From Phycisphaerae bacterium (lineage in GTDB: Bacteria; Planctomycetota; Phycisphaerae; Sedimentisphaerales; UBA12454), in the NCBI GenBank assembly GCA_041652575.1, contig JBAZHC010000005.1, positions 124,001-188,000 of the forward strand: a stretch of DNA of 64,000 bases, given 5' to 3'. Position numbers and translations under genes: made by a program. Positions 52,201 to 59,600 of the stretch are shown here, piece after piece (the stretch's first letter is position 1; every line of letters begins with the position of its first letter). Under the pieces are notes generated by a model. It was not told the DNA's origin. It made no database searches and saw nothing but the letters and a program-made list of their open reading frames with translations.

Positions 52201-52276
52201 CCGGGCTTTGCCAATTTTTGAGACTATTGTTGTCGTTTCTTTCCATAAATCCATTCGAATTGCTGCTCGTGGCCAT
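49223..52276 (-). CDS. nrdJ: Vitamin B12-dependent ribonucleotide reductase (class II)
   Basis: The 1017-residue enzyme reduces ribonucleotides with adenosylcobalamin. I place the start at ATG 52276 with GGAGG four bases ahead; an upstream frame from 52351 would run over the NrdR boxes. Seen motifs are NPCSEYMFIDDSACNLASLN (catalytic region), NAQVTVLAPTGTIGFMMDCD (phosphate loop) and the C-terminal cysteine cluster CDVCGSITVRNGSCYKC. Length and the Cys-rich tail fit the long NrdJ subfamily with a zinc-ribbon end. No NrdAB or NrdDG genes are in the window. Activity does not depend on oxygen. Confidence 0.96.
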   Translation of the reverse strand: MATSSNSNGFMERNDNNSLKNWQSPANSRPKGLKVPQFFSTPAVHPFDQIEWENRQAKITGDGGEVIFEQNDVEVPASWSQLATKVVVSKYFYGDVESGHRENSVKQLVHRVCRTIADRGHKDGYFATQTDTENFYNELTWLCVNQYGSFNSPVWFNVGLKDVYGIEGSEHNWHWDHKQNKAVPCKSSYEYPQASACFIQSVKDTMEDIMNLAASEAMLFKHGSGTGTDLSTLRSSKEKLAGGGRPSGPLSFMRVYDQIAAVVKSGGKTRRAAKMQSLMITHPDVRDFVACKMEEEKKARALIKAGYGGPFNNDAYNSVMFQNSNLSVRVTDQFMEAVEKDETWTTYEVTTGKPSVKYKANELMDLIAEGTRLCGDPGLQYHSTINRWHTCPNSGEIHASNPCSEYMFIDDSACNLASLNLMKFRKEDGTFDVERFKAAIRIYIIAQEILVDNGSYPNSLITENSHNFRALGLGYANLGSLIMSLALPYDSDEARTWASAISAILTGTAYIASAELAAIKAPFERYHDNAQPMLNVINMHREHCRNISEVYCPDYLLSAAKDAWDQALDSGTKFGFRNAQVTVLAPTGTIGFMMDCDTTGVEPDIALVKYKLLAGGGILKIVNRTVPMALERIGYSAEDIKHICDDIDKDDTIETSKKLNNEHLPIFDCAFKPQKGSRSIHYMAHLKMMAAVQPYISGAISKTINMSKESTADEIRTAYIEGWKIGLKAVAIYRDGSKLLQPVQTDEHKDDSKIEVVQKPVAAKPYRRRLPETRKSITHKFSVAGHEGYLTVGLYDDGQPGELFITMAKEGSTVGGLMDVVGTCVSMSLQYGVPLVTLVDKFRHARFEPAGMTSNKNIPFAKSLIDYIFCWMGCEFIPGYAEKNTPNRSGSNPPENKTNTTAKTLVEKTKDLAKKIAEAKATQPKSQIKQIGSEDVSLYRHEKGRLADIADRAIAMVSSVVKGDSELQADAAAIQQFNAQFEHFQDDAPVCDVCGSITVRNGSCYKCFNCGNSMGCS

Positions 52277-52314
52277 TGTGCCTCCATACAAATTAAGCGC
52301 TTCCTTGCGGCTAA

Positions 52315-52362
52315 AACACAATATATTGTAAATATTGGGTACAAACCACAATATATAGGTGG
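52315..52362 (-). promoter_or_regulatory. Paired NrdR boxes with an overlapping -10 element upstream of nrdJ
   Basis: ACACAATATATTGT (52316-52329) matches the NrdR box consensus, and a second copy ACAATATATAGG lies exactly 30 bp further upstream (52348-52359), about three helical turns. A TATAAT on the minus strand at 52375-52380 would start transcription near 52368, placing both boxes just downstream of the start for repression. By family NrdR senses (d)ATP and controls ribonucleotide reductase genes. Confidence 0.8.
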
Positions 52363-52658
52363 TTGCCTCTCTAAATTATACTACGAATAGAGAGCCGCTT
52401 TATCAACCGAAAAACGGAAAAAATTATTAAAATTTTGTTAGTCCTTGTAGATTATGAACCTGTGGGAAAAAAAATTTTTGATTGTATGTTTTTTTTGACT
52501 CATATCAATTGTTGGCAGAGTATTCAGGGCAAAAAAAATTCTTTCTGCAGGTTTTGTGAGACCTCAAACAAAAAAACATTATAGGACGTTGTCAATAAAC
52601 GATGATGTTATGCAAATTCATACCGTTCGGTATCTTTGCAAATCATTAATTAGATATG

Positions 52659-54776
52659 TTACGGCATTTTTTCCAGATTTTCCCATTGCACAACCCATTT
52701 TCCGCCTGCCCTGAGCGAAGTCGAAGGGTCAGGAAAGCCGGGGGCGTTTTTATCAGGGCAATTATCCCATCCCGCAGCCATCATCGCTACTGCTGTCAGC
52801 AATCCTCCATTGCCCGGCAGATAGCAGGGCAAACCTTCTCTTTGATAGTTATGGCCGTTGGGCAGATAGATATTTTTTCCGACATCCAGCAAAAGCGACT
52901 TAACCGCAAGGTCGCCTCGTCCCAGTCTCGCCGCTGTCATTGCCATCATCGGGTAATCCCACCCCCATGTATCATCCCATTGCCAGTTGGCCAAAACATA
53001 TTCCAGTGTTTTTTCCATTATCTTTTTGTCAAGCTGGGGACTTTTAGGCAAAATCCCGAACGCTCCGAGCATACAGGGATGCTCGCCGTCATCAACTAAT
53101 GTCGTTTCCTGTTCGATGTATACACCATTTCGAATCGGCCATGGTGCAAGCTGATTGGCGACCTGTTCCCATTTCGGCTCAGGCTGCATTCCGAGCTTTT
53201 TTCGCCATTCATTTGCCGTCAGCAGTCCCCATCGCCAATATGCCAGCTCGAACGTGGGATTTTTATTTTGTTCGTAAGTACTTGTGCCGTATTCACGTGC
53301 CGAAATCAATGGCGGCCCAAGCTCAAAGCATTTTCGGCCTTCGTTCCAGACCGCATACGACGCCATAAATTTTGCGGTCTCAAAGACTATATCCTTATAT
53401 TTATCAAGGACTTGCGGCGATGGATTATCCCTGTAACACAATTGGGCGTAATAAATAGGATGCGGCTCTTGCCAGATTAGTAACGGCCCGATACCGGAAG
53501 GTGAATCCAGACCCGCAGGATCGACCATTTTCGGCCAGCGGGCGCCTTCATAGCCCTGTCTTTTAGCGATTTTTTTGGCCTGAGGTAAAATTTTCTCATA
53601 CCATTCAAGACTTGGCGCCAACAGTTCCATCCGGTTCCATAACGCAAAATTAACTTCGTGCCACCAGTGCATCTCAAGATGAAACTTGCCGAACCAGCTC
53701 GTGCAGGTAAGTCCCGTCTCCGCAGGCGGATATTTTTGAGCGGACTGAATTGCCGTCAGGTATTGCGAAAGCACAATCCGCCTCTCCAATTCTTTCCATC
53801 GCGCATCGGTACTTGCCGAAAGGTCAATAGCACCGCCGGTTGTCCAGAATTTCTCCCAGTGTTTAATACTCTTTTGAATAAGTGTATTAAAATCCTGGAC
53901 GCCTTTTCCCTTCTCACCAAAAACAGCACTGAATTGGCATTTGTTTTTTGATGGTTTAAAGACGTAATGATGTTTCTGTTTTTCTTCTGCCCGTGTTCCA
54001 TCGGTAAATTGAATTTTACAGTTATAGACCAGCGAATCCATATCATGCAGAATCTGAATCTGTGTGTCGGAGATTTTTTTCAGTTTTGTAGTGTGTTTAT
54101 CCGGCTCGTTCCAATCTGCCGGGTCATTGCCCCATTTACCGTTTGCGTACGGAAACGCGATTTCAATCGCCAGCCTGTTTTCCGATATTAAATCCGATTG
54201 CACTTCAAAAGCAATATTATCAAGCTCCGGGTCGCAGGCTGTTTTAACCAGTACCTTCTTTCCTTCAAGCTCAAACGAGCTTGTCAAAATTCCCGTCCAC
54301 AAATCCAGTTCCTGATGAATGTTTTTTATATCATCGGCGCAGGCATGGGAGCCGTCGGTTTTTTTAAGAACAAACCCGATGCGTGCAAGACTTATCTGAT
54401 GAGGATTTGAACGAAGCCAGTCGGCGGACTCTGATTTTTGAATAATATTATATGGGACCAGGTGGCCGGCGGTGCCGACGTCGACAAAAGTATCTTCCTG
54501 TTTGTATCCTTTTGCGTTTTTGAAGCTGTGCCAGCCCCACTCGGCCATCGTTGTCAGCGGTATTCCTTTTTCGTATGCGTCTGGAAAGGTTTGAAGCCCT
54601 GTGATATCGGCTGTGAAAGCAAATCTGCCGTTGCCGATAGACAGCGGTGAAAGAGCGTCAATTTTTGTCATAACGATTTTGTGCCGGCCAACCAAAGCCT
54701 CCCTGTCGATAACCGCTGCGGATTGGGCTGTCATAATGAGCACCGTAAGCAGAAGGATTATTTTGATATTCTTCAT
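52659..54776 (-). CDS. Secreted six-hairpin glycosidase-like protein
   Basis: The 705-residue protein has a signal peptide (MKNIKIILLLTVLIMTAQS). An N-terminal beta-sandwich (about 30-290, ALSPLSIGNGRFAFTADITG, EKGIPLTTMAEWGWHS) is followed by an (alpha/alpha)6 toroid (about 310-690, TGLTCTSWFGKFHLEMHWWH, WQWDDTWGWDYPMMAMTAAR). This is the GH65/GH95-like arrangement. The pair E in HLEMHWW and D/E in DDTWGWD are candidates for acid/base residues. Substrate is unknown. Near the C-terminus eight residues (DPSTSLRA) are encoded by a palindromic repeat. The sialate esterase-like gene nearby supports a polysaccharide-degrading role. Confidence 0.8.
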   Translation of the reverse strand: MKNIKIILLLTVLIMTAQSAAVIDREALVGRHKIVMTKIDALSPLSIGNGRFAFTADITGLQTFPDAYEKGIPLTTMAEWGWHSFKNAKGYKQEDTFVDVGTAGHLVPYNIIQKSESADWLRSNPHQISLARIGFVLKKTDGSHACADDIKNIHQELDLWTGILTSSFELEGKKVLVKTACDPELDNIAFEVQSDLISENRLAIEIAFPYANGKWGNDPADWNEPDKHTTKLKKISDTQIQILHDMDSLVYNCKIQFTDGTRAEEKQKHHYVFKPSKNKCQFSAVFGEKGKGVQDFNTLIQKSIKHWEKFWTTGGAIDLSASTDARWKELERRIVLSQYLTAIQSAQKYPPAETGLTCTSWFGKFHLEMHWWHEVNFALWNRMELLAPSLEWYEKILPQAKKIAKRQGYEGARWPKMVDPAGLDSPSGIGPLLIWQEPHPIYYAQLCYRDNPSPQVLDKYKDIVFETAKFMASYAVWNEGRKCFELGPPLISAREYGTSTYEQNKNPTFELAYWRWGLLTANEWRKKLGMQPEPKWEQVANQLAPWPIRNGVYIEQETTLVDDGEHPCMLGAFGILPKSPQLDKKIMEKTLEYVLANWQWDDTWGWDYPMMAMTAARLGRGDLAVKSLLLDVGKNIYLPNGHNYQREGLPCYLPGNGGLLTAVAMMAAGWDNCPDKNAPGFPDPSTSLRAGGKWVVQWENLEKMP
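52705..52733. repeat. REP-like palindrome inside the glycosidase 3' end
   Basis: The sequence CCTG-CCCT-GAGCGAAGTCGA-AGGG-TCAGG can pair CCTGCCCT with AGGG(T)CAGG. On the coding strand it reads CCCTTCGACTTCGCTCAGGG, a repeat commonly seen between genes in many genomes; here it is in frame and encodes DPSTSLRAG. Confidence 0.75.
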
Positions 54777-54863
54777 ATTCTATCTAATTATAAAGGAAAT
54801 TCTTTGTTTAACAAGCATCTGAACAAATTGATATTAACCCGATTATCAGGTACAATAAAATGG

Positions 54864-56189
54864 ATGGCAGATAAGTTCGAGACAATACGCAAAGAGATTC
54901 GCACGTTTCCTACCGGCCCCGGCCTGTATTTTATGAAGGACTCAAAAGGAACGGTTCTTTACATCGGCAAGGCCGGGAATTTACGGTCGCGGGTCGCCAG
55001 TTACTTTCAGCCGTCGGCTGACATCGAATCCAGCCGCGGACCGAGAATCGTCGAGATGGTCGCCAAAGTCGAAACTGTAGATTTTCTCGAAACTAAAAAC
55101 GAAGTTGACGCCCTGCTGCAGGAAGCAAGATTGATAAAGGACATCCGTCCGCCGTATAATTCAGATTTAACGGACGACAAAACTTTCCCGTATCTCGAAA
55201 TAATGATGCGTGACGAATTTCCAGGCGTTTATATAACCCGCAAGCCGCAGACCGGCAGCAAGCTCTTCGGCCCTTTTGCAAACGTCGGCGATTTGAGACA
55301 GGCCGCGGTTGTCCTTCAAAAAATATTCAAGTTTCGCACCTGCAAGCTCGAAATTTCATCCTCTGACGAAAAACGGCATTTTTTCAGACCGTGTATTTTA
55401 TACAGTATAAAACAATGTACCGCTCCGTGCGCCGACTACATAAGCAAAGGCGATTACAAAAAAGTAATAAATGATTTAATTAAATTTCTCAATTCCAAAA
55501 GAACTGCGATCTTAAAACAGCTTCAAAAGCAGATGGCAGATGCCTCCGAGTCGAAGGATTATGAAAAGGCTGCCATGTATCGCGACAGAATCCGCCTGAT
55601 TGAAAATCTCGATAAACGCGGCTCTGTTACCGAAGACGTCCAGCCGGAAGTTTTCGCGGTCGAGCCGAGCCAGGCTCTCGAAAAATTACAGCAGCTCCTG
55701 CAAAGCACAAATCCTGTTCGTGTAATTGAAGGTTTTGATATAGCTCATATCGCAGGTTCGGAAACGGTCGGTTCTCTTGTTCGCTTTATTGACGGCAGGC
55801 CGTTCAAAGCAGGCTATCGCAGGTATAAAATAAAAACGGTTAAGGGAATTGACGATTATGCTTGTTTGAAGGAGGTTTTGCTTCGCCGGTACAGTCACGC
55901 CGCGACAGGGCAGGAGCTTTGGCCTGATTTGGTTTTAATCGACGGCGGAATCGGCCAGCTTCACGCAGCCGAGGACGCCTTTAAGGAATTAAATGTCAAA
56001 CCGCCGCTTCTTGTTTCAATTGCAAAGAGGGAGGAAATTATTTACATCGCAGGCAAAGACGAGCCTTTGAAATTATCCGCGACAAACCCTGCAAAAAAAC
56101 TGCTGCAGTATGTTCGTGACGAGGCGCACCGTTTCGCTCAGCATTATCATCACATTCTCAGAAGAAAAAAAGTTATCAATGAGTCGTAA
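54864..56189 (+). CDS. uvrC: UvrABC excinuclease subunit C, short form
   Basis: The product has 441 residues from ATG 54864; the frame opens earlier but those residues are not UvrC-like. It has the GIY-YIG nuclease (GPGLYFMKDSKGTVLYIGKA, about 20-39), a UVR coiled-coil domain (about 200-235, KDYEKAAMYRDRIRLIE) and the RNase H-like 5' nuclease core with FDIAHIAGSE, VLIDGGIGQLHAA and RDEAHRFAQHYHH supplying the expected Asp and His residues. It stops after RRKKVINES, so the C-terminal tandem helix-hairpin-helix domain of ~600-residue UvrC proteins is missing. The stop codon is clean. It is alone on its strand. Confidence 0.93.
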   Translation: MADKFETIRKEIRTFPTGPGLYFMKDSKGTVLYIGKAGNLRSRVASYFQPSADIESSRGPRIVEMVAKVETVDFLETKNEVDALLQEARLIKDIRPPYNSDLTDDKTFPYLEIMMRDEFPGVYITRKPQTGSKLFGPFANVGDLRQAAVVLQKIFKFRTCKLEISSSDEKRHFFRPCILYSIKQCTAPCADYISKGDYKKVINDLIKFLNSKRTAILKQLQKQMADASESKDYEKAAMYRDRIRLIENLDKRGSVTEDVQPEVFAVEPSQALEKLQQLLQSTNPVRVIEGFDIAHIAGSETVGSLVRFIDGRPFKAGYRRYKIKTVKGIDDYACLKEVLLRRYSHAATGQELWPDLVLIDGGIGQLHAAEDAFKELNVKPPLLVSIAKREEIIYIAGKDEPLKLSATNPAKKLLQYVRDEAHRFAQHYHHILRRKKVINES

Positions 56190-56221
56190 TCCGGTTTAAT
56201 GTAAATAGAAAATTATATCTA

Positions 56222-58144
56222 TTACTCATCAGTTCTGAAAGACGATGCCGGCAGAGATTCCTTATTGTATAAATTTGCGCCCTCAGGATTATCTGCCCAT
56301 GCGTATCTAACGGCGACGGGATTTTCGATATTTTCGTTCCATACCATAACCTTGTCGCCGGAGATTTCCGCCTTCGCCCATACAAATTTTTTATCAGCGC
56401 CTGCGATTGCGAAATATTTCAATTCGCCGCCTTTGGCGACTAATCCGCCGCCGATATTTGTAAATATAAGAATGATTTTATTTCCTTCTATTTTCATCGA
56501 TTTATATATCGGGCCTGAATATACAACTTCTTTTTCGCCATAAGCGATTTTTTCGGCCGCAAGTGCGAGCCGTTTACCTACATCTTCTTTATTCAGCGGA
56601 TGAATATCGTTCCATTCGCCGATATCGCTAATCACCGCCATACCTGTATTGGGAACGGCAAGTGTTTTAAGCTGCTGCTGTCTCAATTCTGCCCAGCCGC
56701 TTTCAGATGGCTCATTTTTTGCTTCCATAAAATTAGCCAATTGAACATATAGAAATGGGAAATCGCCTTGGCTCCATTTTTCTCGCCAGTCAGTTATCAA
56801 GGCCGTAAACAGCTTCTGATATTCCTGCGGTTTCCCTGCATTTGATTCGCCCTGGTACCATATTACGCCTTTTATTTTATAATTTAAGAGCGGCGCAATC
56901 ATTCCATTATATAAACCAAGCGGCTGCCATTGAACAAAGGTCGGCCCCGGCAGCGGGTCCATTGTGGCGCCTAATTTATATTGCCACTGACCTTTTAAGT
57001 CGATTGTCTGTCCCGCAACTGTAAGTTCATAAGGCTTGTCCGTAACGAAACCGCCTCGACCGGAATTATTAATAACTCTAACGACAATAATATTCTTTCC
57101 TGTCTTGAGCCTATCTGCGGGAATATCGTATTTTCTCGGCGGATACTGATACGATGTCGTTCCGGCAAATTTGCCGTTAACATAAACCGTATCGGCGTCA
57201 ACAATTCTGCCAAGTTCAAGCCTGGCCGGTTTGCCGACCATAGAAGCGGGCACATCGATTTCTTTTCTGAACCAGACAGCGCCGTTTACTTTTCCTAATT
57301 CATAATCTGCCCAGTAACCGGGCACATTCATTGTCGCCCATCCTGATGAATCAAAATCCGGGTCGAACCATTTTGCCATGCCTTTATCGATTTTGTTAAG
57401 CTCGCCATACCACGCATCGCTGACGGCCTTATCCTTTTCTTTGATTTGATTGATGTAATTGCTGTCTTTATATTTATCCGCCGTTTGCAGATATTCGGGA
57501 AATGCCTTTAAAGCGCCTTCGCTCATCCACGCCTGCGCAGGCGAGCCGCCCAAACTTGCGTTAATTAAACCTATGGGAATATGATATTTTTCATATAATT
57601 CTTTGGCGAAGAAATATCCTACAGCCGTAAATTGCAAAACGCTCTCAGGATTTGCCGATTCCCATTTCCCGGATTCCAGGTCTTCATGTGGTATCTTAAA
57701 ATCATATATTTTAGGAACAATGAATTGTCTGATATTACTGTTATCTGAATTTGCGATTACGTCAGGGTATTTATCTTTCACCCTGGCCATCGGCAGTTCC
57801 ATATTCGATTGACCTGAACATACCCATACATCGCCTATTAGTATATTTTTTAAAGTTATATGGTTGGTTCCGTCAATTTCCATATTATATGGGCCGCCCG
57901 CTTTTAATTTGGATAATGTTACCGCCCACTTACCATCCGCACCGGCCGCGGTATTATATGTTTTGCCGTTAAAGTTTACCGTAACTTTTTCATTCGCCTC
58001 GGCCCATCCCCAAACCTTTATATTGGTGTCTCTTTGAAGCACCATTCCATCGCTCACAAGAACAGGAAGCCTGACATTGCAAAAGGCTGTCTGAAAAATT
58101 ATCAATGCGATACAGAAACCCAGTTTGCTTGCATTTATTTTCAT
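56222..58144 (-). CDS. Sialate O-acetylesterase-like SGNH hydrolase
   Basis: The 640-residue secreted enzyme (signal peptide KINASKLGFCIALIIFQTAF) has an SGNH core split by a GH2-like sugar-binding jelly roll. Core block I is VWVCSGQSNMELPMA (Ser ~114), and the later core has GVIWYQGESNAGKPQEYQ (about 424-441) and DIGEWNDIHPLNK (Asp/His ~513-516). The inserted domain (about 255-390) includes GYWADYELGKVNGAVWFRKE. By family it removes acetyl groups from sialic acids or other sugars. GAAGGAG lies 6-12 nt ahead of the ATG. It converges on uvrC. Confidence 0.92.
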   Translation of the reverse strand: MKINASKLGFCIALIIFQTAFCNVRLPVLVSDGMVLQRDTNIKVWGWAEANEKVTVNFNGKTYNTAAGADGKWAVTLSKLKAGGPYNMEIDGTNHITLKNILIGDVWVCSGQSNMELPMARVKDKYPDVIANSDNSNIRQFIVPKIYDFKIPHEDLESGKWESANPESVLQFTAVGYFFAKELYEKYHIPIGLINASLGGSPAQAWMSEGALKAFPEYLQTADKYKDSNYINQIKEKDKAVSDAWYGELNKIDKGMAKWFDPDFDSSGWATMNVPGYWADYELGKVNGAVWFRKEIDVPASMVGKPARLELGRIVDADTVYVNGKFAGTTSYQYPPRKYDIPADRLKTGKNIIVVRVINNSGRGGFVTDKPYELTVAGQTIDLKGQWQYKLGATMDPLPGPTFVQWQPLGLYNGMIAPLLNYKIKGVIWYQGESNAGKPQEYQKLFTALITDWREKWSQGDFPFLYVQLANFMEAKNEPSESGWAELRQQQLKTLAVPNTGMAVISDIGEWNDIHPLNKEDVGKRLALAAEKIAYGEKEVVYSGPIYKSMKIEGNKIILIFTNIGGGLVAKGGELKYFAIAGADKKFVWAKAEISGDKVMVWNENIENPVAVRYAWADNPEGANLYNKESLPASSFRTDE

Positions 58145-58160
58145 ATCATTCTCCTTCTTT

Positions 58161-59204
58161 TTATTTTACAAATCCTGTTAGTCTGACATTTTTCCCGAAT
58201 AATCTTTTATCGCTGTAACTGTTTTTGAGACAATTATAAATTTTTTTCATAAGTTGCGAAGATTTTACCCTGCCTTTTTTGCCGAGTCTTTCTCCTGACG
58301 TATAAACAATAATTTCATCGGCAAGTTTTTGTTTTATAAAGGATGTTATTACCTTTTCTCCGCTTTCGACAAGAACCTGCTGAATATTTCTTTTGCCAAG
58401 CTCGTTAAGAACGGCTTTTAGATTTATTCCGTCTTTATTTTTTTTGATTTTTATTGTTTCCACGCCTTTTGCTTTAATTTTCTTTGAAACTGTTGCGAAA
58501 ATACAGACAGGCGATTTATTGGCAGTTTTTATTAAATTAGAGTTTAAGGGGATTCTTAATTGACTGTCGAGGACAACTCTTAGCGGCTGCCTTCCATTGT
58601 CCGGTCTTACCGTCAGCATCGGGTCATCATCGAGAACGGTATTTATGCCGACAAGAACAGCATGGACTCTTTTCCGAATCTTTTGAACATTTTTTCTGCT
58701 GGCTGAATTACTTATCCATCTTTTTTTATCGCTTCGAGCCAGAAAGCCGTCTTTGCTTTGCGCCCATTTGACAATGACCCATGGCCTTTTTGTTTTGGCG
58801 AATTTAAAAAACGGAGCGTTTAATTTTTCAGCTTCTTTTTCGCAACCTCCGGTTTCAACTTCAATGCCTGCTTGTTTGAGGATTCTAAAACCCTTACCGC
58901 CGACTTTCTTTGTCGGGTCTTTGACTGCAGCGACGACTTTTTTAATACCGGCTTTGATAATAGCGTTTACGCAGGGCGGCGTTTTCCCGAAATGACAGCA
59001 CGGCTCAAGCGTAACATACATTGTCGCCCCGGCAGGGGACTTTTTGCAGTTTTTCAGAGCGTTTATTTCCGCATGCGCCCCGCCGAATTTCTTATGATAT
59101 CCTTTACCGATGATTTTGCCGTTTTTGACAATTATAGCTCCAACCATCGGGTTAGGTTCAACGCTTCCTTCGCCTTTGCGAGCAAGTTTCAATGCTAATC
59201 GCAT
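58161..59204 (-). CDS. ribD: Bifunctional riboflavin biosynthesis protein RibD
   Basis: The product has 347 residues from ATG 59204 (356 if a GTG at 59231 is used). The N-terminal deaminase domain begins MRLALKLARKGEGSVEPNPM and carries the zinc site GGAHAEINAL and YVTLEPCCHFGKTPPC (His, Cys, Cys and catalytic Glu). The C-terminal reductase (about 140-347) shows RPWVIVKWAQSKDG and VLVGINTVLDDDPMLTVRPD. It carries out two successive riboflavin steps. Four ACTGACT-like words overlap both candidate starts, and neither has a good ribosome site, so the exact start is open. It follows the SWIM gene. Confidence 0.95.
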   Translation of the reverse strand: MRLALKLARKGEGSVEPNPMVGAIIVKNGKIIGKGYHKKFGGAHAEINALKNCKKSPAGATMYVTLEPCCHFGKTPPCVNAIIKAGIKKVVAAVKDPTKKVGGKGFRILKQAGIEVETGGCEKEAEKLNAPFFKFAKTKRPWVIVKWAQSKDGFLARSDKKRWISNSASRKNVQKIRKRVHAVLVGINTVLDDDPMLTVRPDNGRQPLRVVLDSQLRIPLNSNLIKTANKSPVCIFATVSKKIKAKGVETIKIKKNKDGINLKAVLNELGKRNIQQVLVESGEKVITSFIKQKLADEIIVYTSGERLGKKGRVKSSQLMKKIYNCLKNSYSDKRLFGKNVRLTGFVK

Positions 59205-59245
59205 AACACTGACTGACGCTGACTTTAACACTGACTAACACCGAC
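59204..59245. repeat. ACTGACT word repeats at the ribD start
   Basis: Four near copies of a 10-nt word (ACACTGACT, GACGCTGACT, AACACTGACT, AACACCGACT) lie in tandem over the SWIM gene stop (59235) and the ribD start region. Confidence 0.6.
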
Positions 59246-59600
59246 TTTCTGGTTTGTTCAAAATTGCCTTTTCTAAATTTTTCTTCGCTTTTTCTATATT
59301 CATTTTTGTTTTTTCCAAAAGTTCTTCGGATTTATTTATCTCAGACAAAAGCAAAGGGATTTGTGTTTTTTGTAAAAGATTGCTGATTTCTTCTAATTCA
59401 CCTTTCTGATTTTTGTCATATAGAATTGAATCATTACCAGCTATAATCTGCCTTACGTGTTTACATAATTTTCGGTTATCTCCGGCAGGGCAGGAACAAA
59501 AAACGGCTATTTTATTTTCTTCAAAGCAAAAACTGACTGTATAGTGGGTATCAGAAGAACTACTTTTAGCTAATATCTCGATATTCTTTATTAATCCCAT
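59235..59600 (-). CDS. Small SWIM zinc-finger protein
   Basis: The 121-residue protein has a SWIM motif CSCPAGDNRKLCKHVRQII (about 35-53), i.e. C-x-C...C-x-H, after a short beta part (HYTVSFCFEENKIAVF). A charged coiled coil follows (about 75-115). SWIM domains bind zinc and often DNA or protein. It overlaps the ligA stop region by 10 nt, so it is translationally coupled to DNA ligase, and ribD follows at once. A DNA-related role is suggested by context only. Confidence 0.8.
   Translation of the reverse strand: MGLIKNIEILAKSSSSDTHYTVSFCFEENKIAVFCSCPAGDNRKLCKHVRQIIAGNDSILYDKNQKGELEEISNLLQKTQIPLLLSEINKSEELLEKTKMNIEKAKKNLEKAILNKPESRC

Noticed and set aside
52277..52351. Longer N-terminus for nrdJ
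   Set aside because: The extra codons cover the NrdR boxes, and GGAGG stands just ahead of ATG 52276.
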